The notes beneath the pieces were generated by a model. It ran no database searches, was not told the DNA's origin, and worked only from the letters and a program-made list of their open reading frames with translations. Below are positions 45,266 through 57,200 of a DNA stretch of 64,000 nucleotides, piece after piece. Source of the DNA: Lamellibrachia satsuma (taxonomy: Eukaryota > Annelida > Polychaeta > Sabellida > Siboglinidae); the NCBI GenBank assembly GCA_033239005.1, contig BSQZ01000004.1, positions 16,699,507 to 16,763,506 on the forward strand. The letters run 5' to 3'. The translations under genes were made by a program, and so were the position numbers. Numbering within the stretch: position 1 is the first letter of the stretch; each line of letters begins with the position of its first letter.

Positions 45266-48200
45266 TACACACTCTAGAGATCAGACCACAGTGCAACTTT
45301 GCATTGGTTGCCATGGTAATGTTTTGTCAGATTATAAGAAAACTTGACCATCAAAAAATTCTGAAACATTTTCACAGCAACTGGGATCATCTCATTGACA
45401 TGCTTTCCAAGTTTTGTCAAAATCATATACATATCAAAGTTTACAATAATATCCATGTATTAATTTTTCAACTCAATTTACTGTGCTTTTGAGAAAAAAA
45501 ACTTTATTAAAATCCCACTGAAAGTGTCTATTCTCATTTATTGTATTCAATTTAAACCAATTGTCAAAAAAAATCATGACAAGATCAGTTGAATCAATAG
45601 TAATTTATACAATTATTATTATGTTTATTATTAAGAATAACACAATAACTGGCATTATGTTGAATAACATAACATGACGAGGACATGCATAAATAACGTT
45701 TTTGTTTAAGCAACAAGTATTTAAAAAAAATCCAATCCTCTTTCTAATCTTTCTAAGAATATTTAGCTAAGAGACCTTCCAAATGACTGGCAAATACCAC
45801 ACAATGCCCGACATCATAAACAAGATAGTGCCACACCTTGAACTAAATAAACAAATGTACAAATACCACACAATGACCGACATCGTAAACAAGATAGAGC
45901 CACACCTTGAACTAAATAAACAAATGTACAAATACCACACAATGCCCGACATCGTAAACAAGATAGTGCCACAACTTGAACTAAATAAACAAATGTACAA
46001 ATACTACACAATGCCCGACATCATAAACAAGATAGTGCCACACCTTGAACTAAATAAACAAATGTACAAAAACACATTAAAAACAACATGCAAAACATCT
46101 TCCAGGGGCCATTCAAATAGAAGAAAACATTAATGATAAAACCACGCTCATCAAAACATTTACTCTGTTATCTCTAGTATTCTCTACCACTCCTGACACA
46201 TAATGCAACACCTGCAAAAAGAATTTAAAAAAATTACATTACCTTCCTAAATATGCAGAAAACTTAATTAATTAACTGCAATTCCCATGGGATTATATAT
46301 TGAATAGTTCTTCCTATTAACAATGTAGATGAGATGGTAACAGTGACTGTGTGGTAGAGTGTCGGACTTTCGGTTGTGAAAACCAGGGTTTGAATCTACC
46401 AGCTGCCGTTTAGAAACATGGGTTATTTCATTCACCCCACATTGCCTGTGATTTTGCAGAAGAGACACTAAAAGCAGTTGGTCCCTTCTACTGAGTGTCT
46501 ATGTGAAGTCAAAGATTCCACACAGGGAAATGAAAGAACCTGTCGCGGACTCAGTGCTCCTCACAGAGTTGGCAAACTGGATCTCTAAAACCATACTACC
46601 TCCAGTTTAGCTGTGATCAGCTGTCTAGGGACTAGGGAGTGTCTTATCATGCACCAACAAGCATGAATACCCTGATTGGACTGTATCTTGACTAACTAAT
46701 AATTACAAACATAGTGCACTTGTACAGACACGAGGGTAGAACTGAACTATAGAGAGGTAAAGAAATCTGAAAGTAATCGCTAAGAGATTAGCCGCACATT
46801 GTCATACTGACTCATGCCTAGGCTCCCTGTATTGTGTGATAGCACTGATAGGGATCAGGTGTGGTGTGCAGGCGTTGATGTGTGCTGTCAGGTAGACAAA
46901 CCACAGACAAACACAAGGCCCTGGATGCCAGGCATAACCACATCTGTCACACTACGCACACACTGGATGGCAGTAGGACCAATGATATTTGCCTAGTGAA
47001 ATACCGTTGACAGACGGAATGGTGTACCTTACAAATTGTCCATGCTCTAAGCAATACTTTGGTGGCAACATAAATTGTTCTGACAGAGCCATTCTGACTG
47101 GCAACCAAAGTTGTCTGCACTGCATATACACTGTTTTAGGAGTAATGGTGTAAATTATATATGGTGTAACCTTTTTTGGTATCCATATTATATAACGTCC
47201 GATAATTTTAATGTAAAAGCATCATGTTGGACAAAATATAAACCAAGCAAGTTAGAACACACTACAGATACATGGTATATTACCATATGGCTAAAAACAT
47301 CAGTAAAACTAACTAAATGCTATCCCTAATGTCAATCTCTCAAATAATTTACTGCATCTGTATTTTGCTAAAAGACACTCCGACAGTTTCTGTTTCAGGT
47401 TGAAAATCCAAAGTAAAAATCAAAAATTAACACAACGGGCAGTACTATCTTACATTAATAAAATTGGAAAAAATAATGACACTTTATTGCTATGAAAAAC
47501 TAGTCCCGAACAAGGAAGTTGGCAGGATAAACACGATTGACAAACAGGTAGTGTAGTCGACGAGAATAGAAGGTGGCTAAAATGGGAACGGCAGCTTACT
47601 GATCTTGTCTTGCTGAATATGTACTGACAGTCGCTACTCATTCGCTCCACGGTACTGGAAAATGGTAAGATAGTACTGCCAGTGTAAACAAGTAACAAGT
47701 GCATTTAAATAACACTTTGGTGTCACCTGTTCTCTCAGCACTGGAGCAGTGTGGACATGACGTGAAGTTGACTTTGCACTAGTTCTGAGAACATGCCAAA
47801 GACACGTGAACCTGTGAACCTACTTATCACATGCTTCATGGTGTCTGCAGTTGCCTCGACAGTGTCGTAACCACAAGATAAACAATCATGCCCCAGCTGC
47901 ACCTACACTACACTACACACACAGTACACACACAGTACACACGCAGTACACACACAGTACACACACACAGTACACACACACAGTACACACACACACACAC
48001 ACGCGTGTGTCAATGCATGCATACTATTAAAATACACACACAAAGTGTGTCCTGAATAGCAGTGTGGCCGATATTCTTAACTTTAGCTATGAGTGCTTTG
48101 AAATCGAAAGCAGTTTTGTATTTGATTGGGGAATGCCCTTAGAATTATTACCCACCAGTTGTTCTGTCAAAATTAATCCTTTGTTAATAAAAAAATTAAG

Positions 48201-51200
48201 TAGTCATCATAACTGAGGGTGATGCAAGTGGATTCTAGCCATTTTGTCAAATAAACTCAAATAATGTCTAAGTCGCAGTCCAACTGTGACATCTACGTTT
48301 TCAATGTGTCAGAATATGAACTATTGCATTAAAGCAGAAATACGTTGTGTATTCGTGATGGACAGATTTTACCAGGCAATTTTACGCAAGATGCAATATT
48401 TGTTGAAGATAAGTTGCTGGACTAGCTACAACAGATGCAACCCAGAATAACCCGTGGTGCCTCTGATGTATAATATAACACTAACATAAAATCACGATTT
48501 TTTTCGACAAAAGTACATGTAATTCGCGCGAATCTATTACTGTGTGCTGAAACAAATGTGTATCTAACCAACGCATGCTCAATCGCGTTTGAAGTTATTC
48601 AAACATCAGATCAGCCTATTTTTTTAGTACCGAAGTTAGTGTTGTGATTTCTGTTTAACATCAGTCAGTTGTTGGTACGTTGTATTCTTTGTTGAAACTA
48701 ATTCTTTCCGATTCTCTAATTTGGATAACAAGTTGTACTTCCGTCGACCATCGATCCCATGATGCATGCCGTTTATACACATGCGCCATCTAGCCATCAA
48801 AATCATGACATTTGAGTAGCGACTATTGGTCCACAGTCAAAACATAACCAGGATGTAGGCAAGCAGGCCCTTAGCTAGGGAACAATCTGCCCGTCTTCAA
48901 GACGGGCAAATGTCTTACCACGATGGGTAATATGAAAATAAAAGGCAGGTTTTTCTTTTTACAAGATGAGATGTTTTCATAATAAAATTGTTTAAATGCT
49001 CTTAGTGACTCTTAGACATAGGCTTAGCACATGCAGTCATGATTCGATGAATGTTGTCGCCGGCAGAATAGTGAATACCGCCGATATGTAAGACTATAGA
49101 TTTTTAACCATGACATCGTTGGAAAATAATGATACTGCGTTTGATCTCTATTTATTGTAATTGTGTATGTCATTGGTTGGAAAACGCGTTTCGGTGGCCT
49201 TTCTCAGCGCCTATCCATTGGCGCTCTCATTTGAAGAAACAATCCCATGACCCGGATATCGCGGGCTAGTTCAAAATGGCACCTGCCAAACGAGTGAAAA
49301 GATGCGATATGTCAACGTCAGAGTTCACGACAATCTATGCCTTTTTCGTAAACGTAAATAAAAGCAGCTTTCCCAAGATTGTCCATAAACAGTCCGAGTC
49401 AGCATCCTTCGTTACGTTGGTGGAGACCCATAATGTTGATGTGCCTGTCGCTAGTAGCTGAGACGCTACTGTATTGTCGCCCATCGCTGGCACTCTGCAT
49501 TGGCCATGCGTAATCGCAGTAAACTTCGAAATTGAGTCTGATTCGTGCAAAACCGGCATGTAGGCACTACTATCGGCAGCAGTTTCCTGGTTCAACTCAA
49601 ACAGCAAGCAAACCACGAATGATTAGTCTGTGCTCAGTGTAGTAAATTCATAGTTTTTGTCCAATACTGGCAATACCAATAGCCAGGCAATACAAAATTT
49701 GGATGGTTGCTGTTTTTTCAAAGAAGTAATATTTCAATGTTTTATTTTCAAAACCAATTATGTTACTGCGTGCTTACACTTACACGTAATGAGCATACAT
49801 TTTGTAAGGCTAGAGATAAGCTTTTTATAGTTTGTCCATATCTTAACCCAGTTTTATCTATTCTATTTTTATTTGTTGTCGTGTTTTACTTTTAGTGTCA
49901 AGCATTTGATTTTGAGTGTGATTAGAATCATATTTGTTCATATTAGGCATATTTGCATGCATGCACTTACAGTCTTAAGATGCTTCAAACATTACTTCCA
50001 TGTTTATAAATTTTGAAGTTATTTTTTCATGAACCTTCATGTGTTGGTTCTATTCAGTAATACTGTGTAGATGATAACGCAGACCTCACTGCACAGCTAG
50101 TAAGACTCAGTTGGGCCAATAATGGTTAAACCGGACTTGGCCTGCCATTGAAAAAACCTAATTCGGCCAATAATGGCTGTCATTTGACATTTGCTCAACA
50201 TGCACTGGCTTTACCAGTACAAAAACAAAATGGGCCAATAATGGCTGTCACTATGTCAACTAGCATTGGCTTGCCATTAAAAAAAACTTAATTGGGCCAA
50301 TAATAGCTGTCATAGATGAGAACGTTCGTGCGTTTAAGGTTTTTTAGAATGTTCAAGACTGGCAAAATTTTATTTCTGGCTAAGGGCCTGTAGGCAAGAG
50401 AATGAAGAATTTAATTGGGTAATGCAACACTCAGTTCAGTTCGATGGCTGTTAGTACAGATGGCTACCACATGACTTATTTATTCTATACAGGGTGAGGC
50501 GAAGTCAGTGTCCTCCGAAACTATTCAACATCTGTTGTTGCAAAATTAGGCTTACATATGACAAAACTCATATTTACACTGTACACCTAATGTTAAACCA
50601 ACCACTACAGTCTTCTTGGAACGCCTACCACCCACAATGATTTGTAAACATCTCAGCATGCACTTAACAGTGTCTGCATCAAACAGTGGCCATATACTTA
50701 GCAAGACAGTGAGATGTTTGTTTCTCAACCAGCAGACACCTGTGTTTCTGTCAGTGGCCAATGTCATATGCATGCGTCAACACACGTGCAGCATTTAACC
50801 ACAAATGTCAACTGTACATGCACTGAATGCATGAAATGTTGATAACTGAACGGTGCCTGGATGCATAATTATAAACTACTGTTATCGTTGATAACCATTG
50901 AGAATGCTGACAAATCTTTGCTTTGATCAACATTGGGGTGGTAATCGAGAGAATGAGACAAACTGACATGTCCTGAAACTGAACGTTTTGCTATTTAATG
51001 GATAACCTGTCATACCTTCATAGACAGAGATGATGTGAGGATGTCCGAGTGTTGACATGATCTCAATCTCCCGGCGGATACGGCCCAAATCCTGCTTCGT
51101 CGCGATCTTCTTCTTGCGGATTGACTTGATGGCATACTACAGCACAGACAAACACACATGCATGTACTTTCTCTACATAGACATATAATAAAATTGCTAA

Positions 51201-54200
51201 TTGCATAAATAATTGAATAAATATGTTTAAAAGCTGAAAGTGTAAACAAAAAATTTATCATTAATATAAAGTCATTCGACTACTATTCTAGAATGTCACA
51301 ATCAAATTATATCACTGCCGAAGCTTTGTAAATTAGTACAATGGTCCCTCTCTGTAACGGACACTCCAACCATTGGATACCTCTCTTATGTGGATAATGG
51401 GGCACAAACTATATTATTTGAAATTGTAAAAGTCTTGCAAAGGTATCCAGACAGTACCACTGTATCACAAAAAGGCGCCATTTACATACATTGAAACCTT
51501 GTACTTGACGCTATCTGACAAAGGTCTGATATATTCATAAGACGTACATGTTACATGATCTGCCAGTGCTAGTAGGTCAGGTCATAACAAGCATAGGAAT
51601 TGGAGAAAGATCTTGAGAATTTCCCATCATTTGGAAAATAATGAAGTACTTTTGTATTCAGTATGAAAAGGTACAACATGCATTCATTTGTATTAATATT
51701 TATGAAGAAGTCTTATCATTTTCTCACGTCAAACACACATAAGCAATTCAGCATACAGTCTGCTACCTGCACTTTACAATTATGTAAACAAATTAGTTAT
51801 CAGGTTTCAATCAAACGTTTGATGCTAGAATTGAACACTTCTATTAATAAAATATTATTTTCTAAAACTAAAATAGTATTTAAAAATAATGATTCGTAGT
51901 TTTTATCCACTTTTTTGGAGGGAAATGTTGTATTTAAATGAATTACCACAACCAAAACGAAGAATTCAGGAAGTGTGGGTATCTCACAGACATAGTCACT
52001 GCGGTGAAGACACCACACCCTCATACTACACTATTACCATTACACAATGAACACATCACTGCAACAGACATGTGTCACCCAATTATCACACACAGGAAGG
52101 AAGCATGTTTCCTCGCAGAAGCAAAATGTAAAACCTGCAGGAAATACTTAAGCAAACAGAGCCCTTGTGAGGCCAGTGCTTTCATTATGCGTTAACATTA
52201 TTTCATCTGATCTCATCCAATCATTATCAGTAGCTTTACTTTTTGGATCTGCTGAATGGTAAGGCATACCCATTGGTGATTCATTTACTTCCTGTTAGTA
52301 GAACTAGAAGACAGAATTGGACATGACAGGGTACATGGTCTGATGACGTCACCAGGAATGACTGTCGTGCACTGACGTCCACAGTAAAGTGATACAGGAA
52401 ATATCTGCACTCAGACATCTGAAAACAGCATATTTTTAAAAACAATTCCACAATTCTAGTGCACTGTGGCTGTATATAATAGTTCTTGCTTTTCACAGTA
52501 GTTCATAATCAATTTGATGTATTCTAAGTGACAAATTCTTCATACACTCATATTCCCTAGGAGAGATGGTTCACGGAACCCATGGGATTTTGTCTACTTT
52601 TCACATTGTGGGATTATGTCCTGTGGGGGTTATGTCTGGAAACCAGTACAATACTGTCTACAATCAGGGAATATTTAGTTCTTCCTTGTCACACTTATAT
52701 TAGGTCCCCCTTTAAGTACACATACATTAATGTTATAATGCTAATCAAATACATATATCCCAGGGTAGCTTTCGCATTCCACACATCGTCCACAAGAACA
52801 GATGGAAGCTGTGTCTACCAATTCCATAACAAGGAATATTTTGAAAGCATTTAAATAATGAATATAAGAACCGATTTAATTTCAGCGTAGTTTTGTAGTT
52901 ATGCAGCAAGAAACCTTGAGGACCTTATGAGGTTGTGACCGCACATAACTTATGGCAATCTAGTGGAATTAAGGCATACTAGCACGAATCAATGGGATAG
53001 TTATGCTTGGTTAACGTGTAATTACAGGGTGTACCCACGAAGCACATCTACGTCACACAGACACAGTCCTGATTCATTCCTCGGCGGGTCAAATTATGTG
53101 TGCAGCTGCCAACTTATATAAGACTCTCATACAAAGCACTAGTAAAACACGACATAATTTACGCATGTGTAATTCAAATTTTCTTATCATATACTTTGCC
53201 TTGTTAGTCACTTGCATAATAAATAATTGCAGTTCCTTTATCTGCAGCATGTGAAATTAAACGTTATGTGACTGCACAGATTTACTGCATTGAATTCCGT
53301 TGTAGTTTTGGTGGTAGGCCAATGTTTGTGGTAATGGAACATTTTTCTCATTATTATTTCCATTTATTAATTGTATTTGTACTGTAACAAATAATTGCAA
53401 TTCTTATATTTATAGTGTGTAATTTCCATGTTATTGGTTGCATAACAAACGCTATTCCTATGTTGTATATGTTGTCAAGTGCAATTAAACACCACAATCA
53501 TAATTATATAGCTTTGTTACATTTACTTTATTAAACATTTGTCTTGGCAATCAGACAAACAATACTGGACCATTGTTAGATTTGATAGTAAAAAAATTTT
53601 CCCAATTACATATAAAGGCATAATATGTTTTTAGCATAAAAACATACATAGTAAAAATAAATAACTGGAATTTCAGAAATATGTCAGTTATTGGTATTAA
53701 CAGGCGCCATAAATATAATTAACCCATATCATACCGACAAATACAGCATTTATTTCTATCATATAACAGGATAAACTTACAACCAGAATTGTAGTTGTTA
53801 TGAAAGACAATATGTCCATTACAGAAAGTTGTCCATTATAGTGATGTGATTATATATACAGTAGTCCCTCTCTTCAACAGACCCTCCAACCACGTGGACA
53901 TTTAATGCTGACAGAATCACATCAATTTAACGTGAACCTCTCTTTCATGAACACAAGTCTCTCATGTATAAACACTATTTTCTTCTTTCTATTTCACAAA
54001 CAAAACTACCAGTAGTAGCTATGTTTATTCTGCTTATTAAACATAGCTACTAGTTTTGCTTTTGATGTATTATATGCCTGAGAGGAATAAACTACTGCGA
54101 TCAAACTGTGATTAAATTCCACTGATTTATATAAATTTTATACTACTTGGATTAGCAACAGATACAGAAAATCGAGCATCACACCGTGACCCAGGATGAG

Positions 54201-57200
54201 GAGATATTGGTGAAACTAAGCAGTGTTTGTATGAAGCAACACTAGCTGCTTGTTTCCACAGATCCATATCAACAAGTTGAAATTACTAAGTGCTACGGCT
54301 GCCAGAATCTATGTTTCAGTAATGTTTGCTTCTAAATCTGAAGTATTTTTTATCATTCTCACATCCTGTTGGGTCAGGTAAGTGGAAGTTTTTGATTTCT
54401 GACATTCATAATAGTTAAGTGCATTTATGGCACAGCAAACAGAGCACGCCTGTTGGTGCAATACTTGTTGATACGTTAATATTGGCAGTGGTTGCAAACA
54501 CGTAACCGATGAAATTCTTCTTCGCTCTGTGCACACATTCCACGTAGCTATTGACTTGATAAAGAATGCAACTGTGTCTTTGACGACAGCTCAGGTTACA
54601 AGCTCATTCTTTCCAGTTGACAACATCAGAATGCCTATGGAGACGATTGTCAGTTCTAAGTAAGATTGTCAGTTCTAAGTAATGGATTCGTTATTCCCTA
54701 GATAAAAACAGATGGTATCACCATACCCATGAATGGCTGTTGACGACAAAATCGATGATGTCAATATGATGAGGGCTTATGAATTGGGCAAGAATTTTAT
54801 ATTGGCAACTTGTAATAATCTATTCTACAATCCCACGAGTTGCAACTGTAATAAAAAATCACACCAAAGGAATAATTGTGGTCATGTCTTAATGGCATTC
54901 TGATGTATTCACGAGATAAAATACTTTCAAATAATTAGTTGATATTAATTAAAAATAACTCTGTGACATAACCATAATAGCCAACAATAGCCCAGCATAT
55001 CTGTTACCACTCATTACTGCTGCTCAAATGTTCAATGTTCAGCATAATCAAGTAATTTCTGGGGTACGATAAATTAAAATAAAACTTAAAAATATTAATT
55101 AAGTACTAATTCAATTCTTCCATCTCTGTGGAGACAAGTGACAGTCCTGGATGCTTTTAAGTCATAATTTTCTACTACATGTAACAGTTCTACATGTAAC
55201 AGAGCACAGCCGAAATGATTCAACTTTCTTTACTTGCTAAAACCCAAAGTCAACATTGACACAAAGGGCATAATTTTCTGTTGATTACTCTTCAGCCTGG
55301 CTGTACAAAGTGTCTACCAGTTTGGAGAGATTGCATTATCACAAGGGCTTCTATACACACCAACAGTTGAGACATGGTCAATATTTGTTAGTTCCAGGGT
55401 TAGGTGGCAAACGCAATACGACACTAGTAGCACGGAGAACAACAATACATCACAAATTAACATCGGTTTTGCGAATTAAACTATAGAGTATATCCATGAA
55501 TACAAATTTCCAATCGACAAAACTGTATCAGTTATAGTGCATAATAACATGTATGACCTTTCACATATTCAACCAGACCTGGAGAAATAATGGTAATGAT
55601 AACTATGGCCACCAGATGTTATCTGCATAAATTACTCATTTGTGCAGCAGTATTATTATGTTAAACAATATAGATGTATTATTATTATGTTAAACAATAT
55701 AGATTGTATTATTATGTTAAACAATATAGATTGTATCAGTCAGTTGTTACAACAACATTCTGAGTGAGCAGAACTAATGAGGTAAAAATTACTAAAATCA
55801 AAAAGATGAAAGGAAGAAGATTGAAATAAAGGAGGAAGTATGGATGAAGAAACTCACAGAAGGAAAGTTGGGAGTAGGTTGTGATGGGCTGGCTTGACAG
55901 AATGGAAGGCAGGAGGGAGAAGGAGTAGAAGACTAAAAATACGATGGGGAGAGTGGGAAGAGGGATTTAGCCAGGGAAGATTTGGATAATGGCAGATGGA
56001 GATTGGTAGTCGGGATTACGGGAAATATGTGCATGAAATGTGTAATATAGGAAACAAAGAAGAACACAAACAGCAAATACATATCGTTTTTTTTTCATGT
56101 TTTAGATATTTTATCTATTTTATCTAAGGTATGTAAGCAGTACTAAGCAGGCATTATATAATAACAACTTGTTCCTGCCGGTCTGTCTACTGCCTTTACT
56201 TATCACACATCATATGTCAGCACATCACGCATTTCTTGCCAAAACCCTATTGGCTAAAATGTCCAATTTGGCAGTGAGTCATACAACCGCTGCCTACCAA
56301 AAATAGACCCTATAATCTGTGCTGCTTATCAGCCCAGATAAACGACCTGTATGACCTGTTGGACAACAGCACAAGTACACCAAGGTGACACTGTTCATAA
56401 GACCTGCATGAAATGCCAAGTCATGCTTCAAGATATCACACATTCATTGTTTTATAGCTTCCCGGTCTGACCACACACAACGCAACTGTGATAAAACACA
56501 ATGAAATGCTATTATATAGAGGTTAATTTGCATTTAAATTGTGTAATACAATTGAAAATGAAACAACATATATACTGTTAATTACTTTTTCTTTATTTTT
56601 TTATACAAAGGATGATAAATGAATGGAACAAATTGTTTAGACTGCTGATTGTGTAAATATTATATGTTTAAAAACGAAATAGGCAAATATCTCAAGACGG
56701 GTCTCACCTAGATGAATAATTGTTGGCTTCTTTGTCCACATGCCATCTGGGTTTTTTGCTTTAGATGGCAATCTTGTTAAATAAGTGTCCATGCGCACGT
56801 GCTTGTGTGCATGCAAGGTTGCAGTGTCGTGACATAGCCTCGTGACATAGCCTCACTTCATTCAATCTCAACATTTGATTTATGTCCTCATCTCACAATC
56901 AGCCGCTATCATCTGCAGTGCATCCTGCCTTTCATGCACCTCAGAATAAACCAGATACCAGTGTTTGTCCACATGTATTTCCCAGGAGCCATGTCTGGGA
57001 GATGCTCTTAAGATAAGCCCTTGGTGGTGTCTGCATAAATGTGGTAACCCTACACTATCTCACACCAGTGTGAACACAAAAACGTGCTGGCGCTCATCCT
57101 GTCCGATACCAGGAGCGAGACTAACAAAAAGTACACCATCAAGAAACAAATCAGTGTTTGATCCTCAGCAGGGGTTGGCAAAACACTTTAAGTAGGTTGC

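Noticed and set aside
46333..46405. Functional tRNA gene
   Set aside because: A and B boxes are tRNA-like, but the acceptor stem does not pair by eye and a SINE body follows.
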